Below are positions 1 to 5,809 of a stretch of 7,571 bases of DNA, piece after piece. Both the position numbers and the translations under genes were made by a program. Below the pieces are notes generated by a model, which saw only the letters and a program-made list of their open reading frames with translations, did no database searches and was not told where the DNA came from. Where the stretch lies: NCBI GenBank assembly GCA_021826655.1, contig JAKAZC010000128.1, forward strand, positions 1-7,571. Reading direction: 5' to 3'. Position 1 is the first letter of the stretch; each line of letters opens with the position of its first letter. The DNA is from Actinomycetes bacterium. GTDB lineage: Bacteria > Actinomycetota > Acidimicrobiia > Acidimicrobiales > RAAP-2.

Positions 1-585
1 GATCTCCGCGCCTACGAGCGTGAGCGGTACGAGTTCCGTCGGGCCGTCATCGCCGAGAAGCGGGTGCGCCGGGTGACGATCGGGTCGATCGTCACGCTGA
101 CGTTCGAGAGTCGGACGACGGTGCGGTTCCAGGTCCAGGAGATGGCGCGGGCGGAGCGGCTGACCACCGACGCACAGGTCCAGCATGAACTCGACGTGTA
201 CAACCGACTCCTCCCCGGTCCGGGCGAGCTGTCGGCGACGCTCTTCCTGGAAGTTACGACAGAAGAGCAGCTCCGGTCGTGGTTGCCCAAACTCGTCGGC
301 GTGGAGCGCTCCGTCGTGCTGATCATCGGGGAGGGGAATGGCGCTGCGCGGGTGCGGTCGGTTCCCGAGGACGATCATTCGGCGCAGCTCACCCGGGTCG
401 ACGTCACCTCGGCCGTGCACTACGTGCGTTTTCCGCTCTCCCCGGTCGAAGTGGCCGCACTGACGGTCGGACCGGCGACCCTGATCGTCGATCATCCCCA
501 CTATCCCGAGGGCCGACCCGGCGTGCTCCTGTCCGACGCTGTCCGGGTGGCACTGGCAGGGGACGCGACGCCCAGCTCGACGTAG
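1..585 (+). CDS. DUF3501 family protein (5' end outside window)
   Basis: The frame is open from base 1 and ends at TAG 583-585, giving 194 visible residues. A GTG at 64 could be taken as the start, but the codons before it read DLRAYERERYEFRRAVIAEK, which looks like the N-terminal helix of DUF3501 proteins, so the true start lies just left of the window, probably only a few residues away. The segment VTLTFESRTTVRFQVQEMAR is the most recognisable family block. No signal peptide or membrane segment is seen. The biochemical function of DUF3501 is unknown. In other bacteria such genes often sit beside rubrerythrin-like and Fe-S oxidoreductase genes, which suggests a redox role, but those partners would be left of the window and cannot be seen. 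The next gene is convergent, so this is probably the last gene of its transcription unit. Family call fairly sure; role not. Confidence 0.82.
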   Translation, partial: DLRAYERERYEFRRAVIAEKRVRRVTIGSIVTLTFESRTTVRFQVQEMARAERLTTDAQVQHELDVYNRLLPGPGELSATLFLEVTTEEQLRSWLPKLVGVERSVVLIIGEGNGAARVRSVPEDDHSAQLTRVDVTSAVHYVRFPLSPVEVAALTVGPATLIVDHPHYPEGRPGVLLSDAVRVALAGDATPSST

Positions 586-590
586 CCACG

Positions 591-623
591 CGCCGACGAG
601 AGCGCCCGCCGACGAGAGGGCGC
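591..623. repeat. Imperfect tandem duplication with weak hairpin in convergent gap
   Basis: The 12-mer CGCCGACGAGAG occurs at 591-602 and again at 607-618, each followed by a CGCC-type tail. GCGCCC (602-607) can pair with GGGCGC (618-623) around a 10-nt loop. It lies between the end of the DUF3501 gene and the end of the hydratase remnant. It might act in termination, but the stem is short and no T-run follows it in either direction. Confidence 0.4.
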
Positions 624-704
624 CCGCTGCCCGATCCGGCGCCAGATGCAGGCCACGGCGCCACGGGTCCGTTCGGAGCGGCCGGACAGATTCGGCCGGC
701 ACCG

Positions 705-1275
705 CTATTCGCCACGGAACTCCGGCGTCCGGCGGGCGATCGAGGCGGCGATGCCCGCACGGAAGTCGGTCGTCTCCGTCAGCCGGTGCTGATCCGTCTG
801 CTCGTTCCCGACGATTGCACCGAACCCGTCGACCAACTCGGCCCGCAGGGTGCGGCGGATCGACCGGGCGGCCAGGGGCGCCGAAGCGGCCAATTCGACC
901 GCCATCGCCCGGGCACCGGCACGTGGGTCGTCGTCGATCGGGTCGATCAGGCGATGGCCAACGTCTCCGGCTCTTCCACCCTGCGACCCGTTGTCAGGAG
1001 CTCGAGGGCGCGGTGGCGTCCGACGACGGCGGCAGGGTGAGCGAGATCCCGAACCCCTGATGGAGCTCGAGACCGGTACAGAAGTGCCGTCCTTCCGAGC
1101 ACAGGACGACGGCCCGGGCGCCGCCCTCGGCGGCCCAACCGATGGCGTCGACCACCACGGTGAGGAGCGCCGCGTCGAAATAGTTGGCCGGAGGGCGGTG
1201 CATCTCGACCACCGCCACGTGATCGCCGTCCACGACGACGGTGACCTCACCGAAGGTGCGAGTCGGACCGCTCAC
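705..1275 (-). pseudogene. Enoyl-CoA hydratase/isomerase (crotonase family), degraded
   Basis: Crotonase-family similarity is spread over three minus-strand frames. The first (1275 down to about 1031) starts at GTG with MSGPTRTF, then MHRPPANYFD and CSEGRHFCTGLE, the first oxyanion-hole loop. It jumps directly to LHQGFGISLTLP, which normally lies some 65-75 residues later. The skipped part holds the GGG loop of the second oxyanion-hole residue and the catalytic Glu positions. One base is then missing near 1030-1031: the next frame reads AVVGRHRALELLTTGRRVEE and hits TGA at 947-949. A third frame resumes at about 953 with RLIDPIDDDPRAGARAMAVE and runs to SIARRTPEFRGE and TAG at 705-707. About 570 bp remain, against roughly 800 for the family. 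Functional crotonases act on acyl-CoA in beta-oxidation-like pathways; this one should be inactive. Sequencing or assembly error could explain the small frame changes but hardly the missing core. Confidence 0.87.
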
Positions 1276-2474
1276 CGGTACTCCTCCCGACGGTGTCCGC
1301 TCCCGGCACCGGAGCGCCCCTCGGAATCGGCTCGGTCGGACCACGCGGCCACCTCGGCGAGCACCTCGTCGGTGTGCTGGCCGCTGAGTGCCGCGTGCTG
1401 GCGGACCGTCGGACCGGGGGACGCCGAGAACCGCACGGGCTGCGGGATGACTCTGTAGGTCCCGGCTACGGGGTGCTCGTCCACGGGTAGCGCGGCCACC
1501 AGCTCCTCGAGGGTGGGAATGGCGGAGGCCGGGATCCGCGCCCGTGCGCAGAATGCCAGCCACTCCGCGGTGGTGCGCCCGGTGAGGACCTGGGCCACGT
1601 CTCGGTAGAGGCTGTCGGCATGGGCGATGCGGGATCGTGCCGACCAGATCCGCTCGTCCTCGACGAGGTCGGGCCGCCCGCCCTCCCGGAACAGGTCCTC
1701 ATAGTTCTCGCGGGTGTACGCCAGCACGTTGATCCAGCCGTCCGAGGTGCGTTGTGGTTGGCGTTCGGGGTTGAGGATCCGCGGGTAGCCGGGTGGCCCC
1801 TGTGGTGGGACGGCCGTGGCCGCCCCGGCATGTTCGACGAGGGTGAACGCGGTGAGCACGTCGATCATCGGGACCTCGACCCGCTGACCCTCGCCGGTGT
1901 GCTCGCGATGGAGCAGTGCGGCCAGCACCGCGTACGCGATGGTCAGCCCGCTCACCTTGTCGGCCACCAGGGTCGGGACGAGCACGGGGTCGCCGCCCTG
2001 GCGCCGGAACGTGTCGGGGATGCCCGATCCGGCCTGGATCACATCGTCATAGGCGGGAGCGTCGGCGGACGGCGAGTCCGACGGATAGCCCTGTGCCTGG
2101 CAGAAGATCACGTCCGGTCGGACCTCCGCGACATCCTCGTACGTGAGCCGGAGGCGCTGGAGCGTGGCGGGTCTGAGGTTGGTGACGACCACATCGACCG
2201 TCCCCGCGATGGCCAGCAGCCTTCCCTGGTCCACGGGGTCCTTCAGGTCGAGCACCACGTTGCGCTTGTTCCGCAGGAGGTTGAGCGCGATCCCGGACAA
2301 CTGGGGGACAGGTCCCGGGGTCATGACGCGACTGAGGGTCCCCTTGGGATCCTCGACGGTGATGACGTCGGCGCCCAGGTCGCCGAGGATCTGGGTGGCG
2401 AGGGGACCCATGACGACCGAGGTGATGTCGAGCACCCGCACGGCGTGCAGTGGGCCCGGGGACGTCGATGGCAT
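1272..2474 (-). CDS. CaiB/BaiF family (class III) CoA-transferase
   Basis: This 400-residue protein should move coenzyme A from an acyl-CoA donor to a carboxylic acid in the cytosol. Class III enzymes form interlocked dimers and work through an aspartyl-CoA thioester intermediate. Visible family marks are the N-terminal block VRVLDITSVVMGPLATQILG (residues 12-31), GADVITVEDP (34-43), NKRNVVLDLK (69-78), YDDVIQAGSG (142-151) and LAALLHREHTGEGQRVEVPM (184-203). D172 in LVADKVSG lines up with the catalytic Asp of formyl-CoA transferase. The length is normal. The frame is open further upstream to 2549, but the ATG at 2474 has AAAGGA 7 nt before it and starts just before the conserved domain, so it is chosen. 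The C-terminal 20 residues are polar and probably disordered. The gene overlaps the hydratase remnant by 4 bases, so the pair was an acyl-CoA operon. The substrate cannot be inferred. Confidence 0.93.
   Translation of the reverse strand: MPSTSPGPLHAVRVLDITSVVMGPLATQILGDLGADVITVEDPKGTLSRVMTPGPVPQLSGIALNLLRNKRNVVLDLKDPVDQGRLLAIAGTVDVVVTNLRPATLQRLRLTYEDVAEVRPDVIFCQAQGYPSDSPSADAPAYDDVIQAGSGIPDTFRRQGGDPVLVPTLVADKVSGLTIAYAVLAALLHREHTGEGQRVEVPMIDVLTAFTLVEHAGAATAVPPQGPPGYPRILNPERQPQRTSDGWINVLAYTRENYEDLFREGGRPDLVEDERIWSARSRIAHADSLYRDVAQVLTGRTTAEWLAFCARARIPASAIPTLEELVAALPVDEHPVAGTYRVIPQPVRFSASPGPTVRQHAALSGQHTDEVLAEVAAWSDRADSEGRSGAGSGHRREEYR
1281..1288 (-). promoter_or_regulatory. Shine-Dalgarno site and GTGA coupling of the hydratase remnant
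   Basis: On the minus strand GGGAGGAG lies 5 nt before the GTG at 1275-1273. That GTG overlaps the CoA-transferase stop TGA (1274-1272) as GTGA. The strong site fixes the original start of the hydratase and implies translational coupling to the upstream gene. Confidence 0.75.
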
Positions 2475-2677
2475 GGGGCGGTCCTTTGCTCCGGTGCCCG
2501 GGAGCATCGTCGCGGCGTCGCTGCGAGGGCCCCGGGCGGGGTGGTCCATGGTAGCGAGCGGGTCGGAGCAGGAGCCGAACCCCTCCCGTCCGCTACGGTC
2601 CCCCGTTGTCGGGTCGCCGGCGGAGAGACTGACGGGTGCATGCCTGTCGAATACGAGCTACCTGAGCCCACCCGACG
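2475..2677. promoter_or_regulatory. Divergent promoter region between CoA-transferase and membrane protein
   Basis: This 203-bp gap must carry promoters in both directions. For the plus strand the best candidate is CTGACG (2629-2634), a 17-bp spacer and TACGAG (2652-2657), which would give a leader of about 14 nt; the -10 match is poor. On the minus strand TACCAT (2547-2552) resembles an actinobacterial -10, without a convincing -35. An imperfect inverted repeat at 2560-2583 (GGGTCGG and CCGAACCC around AGCAGGAG) could be an operator. None of these is strong. Confidence 0.3.
2482..2487 (-). promoter_or_regulatory. Shine-Dalgarno site deciding the CoA-transferase start
   Basis: AAAGGA on the minus strand, 7 nt before the ATG at 2474-2472. 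It favours this start over the in-frame upstream ATG codons, which would add up to 25 residues that do not look like the family. Confidence 0.65.
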
Positions 2678-3790
2678 ATGAGCGACTCGGACGGACCGGC
2701 GCACCCAGCCGCGACGGTGTCGCACGACCCGACCCGCCCCACGCTGGTGGGCGAGTTCAAGGACGCGGTCACCCTCCGGGCGGTGCTCCTCGTCATCGGG
2801 GTGGCCGTCATCCAGCTGGCGTTCATCATGTCCTACGTCGGCGCGTTCCATCGTCCCGAGCCCTTCCGGATGCCGCTGGCCGTGGTGGCGCCGTCCGACG
2901 AGGGCGCACGCCTCGTCGCCGCGCTCAACAGCGTCACCGGTACGCCGCTCGAGGCGAAGGTGGTGCCGACAGTGGCGGCGGGCACGGACGAACTGCTGCG
3001 GCGCTCCGTTTACGGCGTACTCGTCGTCACATCGGGCTCCGCCGGCGTGCGACTGGTCGAGGCCAGTGCCAGCGGTGTCTCGGCAGCGCAGGCGCTCACC
3101 GAGGTGCTCGACGCCGTCGGTGTCACGCTCCAGCGATCGGTCACAGTGGATGACATCCGTCCCCCCGCACCCGGGGACCGCAACAGCCTCACCTCCTTCT
3201 ATCTGACGATCGGATGGATCGTCGGGGGCTATCTCGTCGCGTCGATCCTGGGCATCAGCAACGGCTCACGTCCGGCGAATCCGCAGCGGGCGACCATCCG
3301 GCTCGGGGTGATCGCCGTCTACGCACTGGTGACCGGTCTCCTGGGTGCCCTGATCGTGGGACCGGTGCTCCATGCATTGCCCGGTGACACGTGGTCACTG
3401 GCGCTGCTCGGCGCCCTGCTCGTGTTCTCGGCGGGGGCGTTCTCGATGGCGCTGCAGGTGGTTGCCGGCACGATCGGTATCGGCATCACGATCCTGGTGT
3501 TCGTGGTGCTCGGCAATCCGAGTGCCGGCGGGGCCTATGCGTGGCAGTTGCTGCCGCGGTTCTGGCGCGTGATCGGCCCCTGGATCCCGTCAGGTGCCGG
3601 TACGTCCGCCGCTCGCGGCATCGCCTATTTCGGAGGCACCGCCATCGCCACCAACCTGCTGGTGATCGCCGTCTACGGCATCCTCGGGATCGTGACGGTC
3701 TACGTGGTGCTCATCGACGTCGGCCACCAGTTGGTCCACCTTCCCCGTCCCGGACGCCGCCCGGGCGCGGAGGCGGGAGCGGGAGCCTGA
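2678..3790 (+). CDS. Polytopic membrane protein, YhgE/Pip-DUF3533 (ABC-2-like) type
   Basis: This is a 370-residue integral membrane protein. A short polar N-terminus precedes a first membrane segment (about 34-54). Then comes a soluble region of about 115 residues (55-170), probably outside the membrane. A cluster of about five more hydrophobic segments follows, near 173-193, 208-232, 240-262, 264-280 and 325-347. One N-terminal helix, a large loop and a C-terminal bundle is the layout of ABC-2-like membrane proteins such as YhgE/Pip and DUF3533. The block LGNPSAGGAYAWQLLPRFWR (278-297) followed by IGPWIPSGAGTSAARGI is the most family-like part. No ATPase partner is adjacent, so transport is not shown. 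No clear Shine-Dalgarno precedes the ATG at 2678; the next GTG in frame (near 2717) is no better. The C-terminus is basic, then Gly/Ala-rich. Fold class is fairly sure, function unknown. Confidence 0.8.
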   Translation: MSDSDGPAHPAATVSHDPTRPTLVGEFKDAVTLRAVLLVIGVAVIQLAFIMSYVGAFHRPEPFRMPLAVVAPSDEGARLVAALNSVTGTPLEAKVVPTVAAGTDELLRRSVYGVLVVTSGSAGVRLVEASASGVSAAQALTEVLDAVGVTLQRSVTVDDIRPPAPGDRNSLTSFYLTIGWIVGGYLVASILGISNGSRPANPQRATIRLGVIAVYALVTGLLGALIVGPVLHALPGDTWSLALLGALLVFSAGAFSMALQVVAGTIGIGITILVFVVLGNPSAGGAYAWQLLPRFWRVIGPWIPSGAGTSAARGIAYFGGTAIATNLLVIAVYGILGIVTVYVVLIDVGHQLVHLPRPGRRPGAEAGAGA

Positions 3791-3807
3791 TGACGGGGAC
3801 ATCCCGC

Positions 3808-3846
3808 GGGTGACGGACCCGGGTCACGGACCAGGGTGACGGACCC
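3808..3846. repeat. 13-bp unit repeated three times in tandem
   Basis: GGGTGACGGACCC at 3808-3820, GGGTCACGGACCA at 3821-3833 and GGGTGACGGACCC again at 3834-3846 abut exactly with a 13-bp period. Outer copies are identical; the middle copy differs at two positions. The array begins 17 bp after the membrane-protein stop, in the convergent gap before the beta-barrel gene's 3' end. The first junction forms the 10-bp palindrome GACCCGGGTC (3816-3825). Confidence 0.85.
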
Positions 3847-3853
3847 ACCCTGG
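3831..3853. terminator. Possible bidirectional terminator hairpin
   Basis: CCAGGGT (3831-3837) and ACCCTGG (3847-3853) are perfect inverted 7-mers around a 9-nt loop. The hairpin lies between two convergent genes, where a terminator is expected, and overlaps the third copy of the 13-bp repeat. No T-run follows on either strand, which is usual in high-GC actinobacteria but keeps the call uncertain. Confidence 0.5.
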
Positions 3854-3930
3854 CGGTACCGTCGGGTCGAACGAGCCGATCCGTCCGGACGGGCAGACGC
3901 CGGGGGCGCTCGACACCTCTGCGTGCGGGA

Positions 3931-4566
3931 TCAACCACCGGCCAGTGGGTTGGGTGCGGGTGGTGCCACCCGCCTCAGCGTGTTGCGGTCGATGTGGGAG
4001 AAGGGTGCCGATCGACCCGCGACGTCGAGCACCCCCTCCTCTTCGTAGGACCACGTCCCGTCGTCGTGCACGCTGACGTGCATGCGGTAGCTGAGCGTCC
4101 GGAAGTTGCCGTCGAGGAACGGGTTGGACAGGATCCCGTAGATCTCGGAGCCGACGGCGGCCCGGACCTCGAATTCGGTGGCGTCGGGTTCGGCGACTCC
4201 CCCGGCGAGGAGCACCTGTCCCCGCGGGATGCCCAGGGTGAGAGTGACCGTCCTTGCGGCTGGCTCCCACAGCCAGTATCCGACCTGGTCGTGAAAGGTC
4301 TCGACCTCGCCGGGCTTGACGATGTGGGTGTGGTATCGCAGTCCGTAGAGCAGCTGAGGGCCATTCGTCTGGCGATCGATCGGCTGCAGTTCGAACCGCT
4401 CGCTGAACGCGTTTCGCTCGGTTCCCGCAGCCACGGGGTGCTCGTCGGCCCCGCCGACTCCCTCCCATGTCCCGGCCATCGGCATGATGGGTCCGAGGTT
4501 GGCGAGTGTGTCCGGGTCCCCGTCCGGCTCTTCGTAGATGTCGTCGCCGTAGATGTCGTCGGGCAT
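3931..4566 (-). CDS. FABP-like heme-binding beta-barrel protein (nitrobindin relative)
   Basis: This soluble protein has 211 residues. After a very acidic N-terminal tail (residues 2-20) comes a single beta-barrel domain with the family marks LGPIMPMAGTWEGVGG (24-39), LLYGLRYHTHI (72-82), VGYWLWEP (95-102), YGILSNPFLDGN (143-154) and SHIDRNTLRRV (190-200). GxWxGxG near the N-terminus and a His close to the C-terminus are shared with nitrobindins, ferric-heme proteins that react with peroxynitrite or NO. Here H191 sits in the HxDRNTL motif of a separate FABP-like subgroup and does not align exactly with the nitrobindin heme ligand, so heme binding is an inference. The frame extends upstream to 4665, but the ATG at 4566 has GGAGGAA 8 nt before it and is chosen. 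The gene stands alone, convergent with the membrane protein and divergent from ssb. Confidence 0.87.
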   Translation of the reverse strand: MPDDIYGDDIYEEPDGDPDTLANLGPIMPMAGTWEGVGGADEHPVAAGTERNAFSERFELQPIDRQTNGPQLLYGLRYHTHIVKPGEVETFHDQVGYWLWEPAARTVTLTLGIPRGQVLLAGGVAEPDATEFEVRAAVGSEIYGILSNPFLDGNFRTLSYRMHVSVHDDGTWSYEEEGVLDVAGRSAPFSHIDRNTLRRVAPPAPNPLAGG

Positions 4567-4574
4567 TCGTTGCG

Positions 4575-4581
4575 TTCCTCC
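4575..4581 (-). promoter_or_regulatory. Shine-Dalgarno site deciding the beta-barrel gene start
   Basis: GGAGGAA on the minus strand, 8 nt before the ATG at 4566-4564. This near-ideal site excludes the longer in-frame reading to 4665. Confidence 0.75.
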
Positions 4582-4624
4582 GGGGTCGGTCCCGTCCACT
4601 GCCCGCCGTTCCTTCGGCGGTCCC

Positions 4625-4642
4625 GTCCGGCGCGTGCCGGAC
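4625..4642. repeat. Perfect 7-bp inverted repeat, GCGT loop
   Basis: GTCCGGC (4625-4631) and GCCGGAC (4636-4642) flank a 4-nt loop. On the minus strand this lies about 58 nt before the beta-barrel gene's ATG, so it could be an operator or a hairpin in the 5' leader. Confidence 0.6.
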
Positions 4643-4831
4643 ACGAATGGATCGGGCGGGACCACCCAGGTCCCGCGGTCGGCGCCGGGCCGCTCGTGGT
4701 CCGGCGTGGTGTCGACAGCACCGGGGCATGCCGTCGCTCCAGGTCAGCCTAGATGTCTCCGACCCGGCAAGGTGCCGGGGCAGGACGACGACCGCAGTCG
4801 GGCAAGGTTGTCCCCGCACCGTGGGGAGGTC

Positions 4832-4843
4832 GCCCGATCGGGC
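4832..4843. repeat. 12-bp perfect palindrome upstream of ssb
   Basis: GCCCGATCGGGC is fully self-complementary and lies about 64 bp before the ssb start. It could be a dimeric regulator site; palindromes of this length also arise by chance in G+C-rich DNA. Confidence 0.35.
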
Positions 4844-4906
4844 GGCCCGCCCGGTCCATGGAGCATCGGACGGCCCCGCACCTCGGTGCAGACGAAGGGA
4901 TCATCC

Positions 4907-5320
4907 ATGAGCAGCGCTACCACCACGACGATCATCGGGAATCTGACCAGGGACCCCGAGATCCGCTACACGCGGGACGGTCAGGCCACAACGAACCTCG
5001 GGGTGGCGGCGAATCGCAGATGGCAGAATCGGGAGACCAACGAGTGGGAGGAGTCGACGTCCTTCTTCGACGTCGTCATCTGGCGTGACCTCGCCGAAAA
5101 CGCCGCCCTCAGCCTCACCAAGGGCATGCGGGTGATCGTCAGCGGACGACTGGAGCAGCGCAGCTGGGAAACCGAGGAGGGGGACCGACGGTTCAAGGTC
5201 GAGATCGTCGCCGACGAGGTCGGGCCGTCGCTCCGATTCGCCACGGTCGATGTCCACCGAGTGGTCCGACCGACCGCTGACGCGGACGGTGGATCGGGCG
5301 ACGGGACGGCCGGTGCGTGA
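4907..5320 (+). CDS. ssb: Single-stranded DNA-binding protein, tip-less paralogue (SsbB-like)
   Basis: This 137-residue protein has an OB fold that binds single-stranded DNA during replication, repair or recombination. The order is typical of bacterial SSB: TIIGNLTRDPEIRYTRDGQA (8-27), NLGVAANRRW (30-39), SFFDVVIWRDLAENAA (52-67), LTKGMRVIVSGRLEQRSWE (70-88) and FKVEIVADEVGPSLRFAT (96-113). The start ATG has AAGGGA 6 nt before it. After residue 120 there is only a short Gly/Asp/Ala tail ending GDGTAGA. The acidic tip ending in Pro-Phe, through which main SSBs recruit other proteins, is absent. The gene is also not in the usual rpsF-ssb-rpsR-rplI cluster. Both points suggest a secondary SSB rather than the essential one. 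A small ORF overlaps its stop. Binding to DNA is safe to infer; the specific role is not. Confidence 0.93.
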   Translation: MSSATTTTIIGNLTRDPEIRYTRDGQATTNLGVAANRRWQNRETNEWEESTSFFDVVIWRDLAENAALSLTKGMRVIVSGRLEQRSWETEEGDRRFKVEIVADEVGPSLRFATVDVHRVVRPTADADGGSGDGTAGA

Positions 5321-5579
5321 GGTCGGAACGAGCCCACGTCCTCGCCGGACCGGCTGCGCAGCTGGGGGACAGGCGGCGGCGGGCCACGACCGGTCGGGCG
5401 CGGGCGCCGGAGCAGTTCGTTTCGGGACCCAGGTCGTACTGACAAAGGAGGAGGCGTTCGGTGCCTGCCAGGCACTAGCCGACGCGGGTCGTGTGCTCGT
5501 CCGGACGGGGAGTGCCGCCGAGGCCGACACGCTCTGCTCCCTCTTCACCCTCATTGAGGACCGGCTCGCCGTCGGGTGA
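5313..5579 (+). CDS. Small hypothetical protein downstream of ssb
   Basis: This frame encodes 88 residues from a GTG that overlaps the end of ssb by 8 bases; an ATG at 5250 would overlap by 71 and is less likely. The first 35-40 residues are Gly/Ala/Arg-rich and look unconstrained. From about residue 42 the sequence becomes protein-like: VLTKEEAFGACQALADAGRV (42-61), then a probable second helix, EADTLCSLFTLIEDRLAVG, to the TGA. Two amphipathic helices of this sort are plausible for a small helical protein. No Shine-Dalgarno precedes 5313. ACAAAGGAGG at 5443-5452 resembles one, but no normal start codon follows at useful spacing. I do not recognise a family. The real start may be non-canonical or the N-terminal part degraded. 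Placement suggests co-transcription with ssb. Confidence 0.5.
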   Translation: MREVGTSPRPRRTGCAAGGQAAAGHDRSGAGAGAVRFGTQVVLTKEEAFGACQALADAGRVLVRTGSAAEADTLCSLFTLIEDRLAVG

Positions 5580-5629
5580 CCCTCCTCGGAGTCGCCGCCC
5601 CGGTCCGACGCCGGTCGGGAGCCGAGCCC

Positions 5630-5663
5630 CCGATCCCGACCGACCTCGGTCGATCGGGATCGG
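5630..5663. terminator. Long hairpin between convergent genes, probable terminator
   Basis: CCGATCCCGA (5630-5639) pairs with TCGGGATCGG (5654-5663). After one C/A mismatch, CGACC (5641-5645) faces GGTCG (5648-5652), closing as a CTCG tetraloop. The structure is symmetric about 5646.5 and is the strongest hairpin in the window. It lies about 50 bp after the small ORF's stop and about 150 bp beyond the msrB stop, so it can serve either direction. No T-run is present. CGGTCGGG (5612-5619) can alternatively pair with CCCGACCG (5635-5642). Confidence 0.65.
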
Positions 5664-5809
5664 ACCGACGGTCTCCGCCGGTCGCCACCGACCCCGGCGC
5701 TCCCCTCCTCCCCCCGGAGTGCACCTTCCCCTCCCGGTTCCGGGGCAACGGGGCCGGGGGCGGTCGGGGAGTTCGGGATGCGGAGGTAGTGCGACCGCCG
5801 GACCGGGCG

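Larger units (their letters stand above)
4567..4906. other. 340-bp divergent intergenic region, beta-barrel gene / ssb
   Basis: No credible gene is seen here; open frames are shadows with atypical composition. The region must hold the promoters of both flanking genes. It contains a perfect hairpin at 4625-4642, TCCCC/GGGGA (4811-4815 and 4823-4827) around a 7-nt loop, and the 12-bp palindrome GCCCGATCGGGC (4832-4843) about 64 bp before the ssb start. TAGGCT on the minus strand (4746-4751) resembles a -10 for the beta-barrel gene but lacks a clear -35. No actinobacterial LexA-box-like sequence was seen before ssb. Confidence 0.5.

Noticed and set aside
998..1071. GAGCTCGAG occurs at 998-1006 and 1063-1071, as if a deletion scar.
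   Set aside because: The copy at 998 encodes the conserved RALEL segment on the far side of the deletion, so the two copies cannot have been its end points.
1620..2681. Long plus-strand open frame of 353 codons opposite the CoA-transferase.
   Set aside because: It is antisense to a well-supported gene and its composition is what a high-GC shadow frame gives; no family is recognisable.
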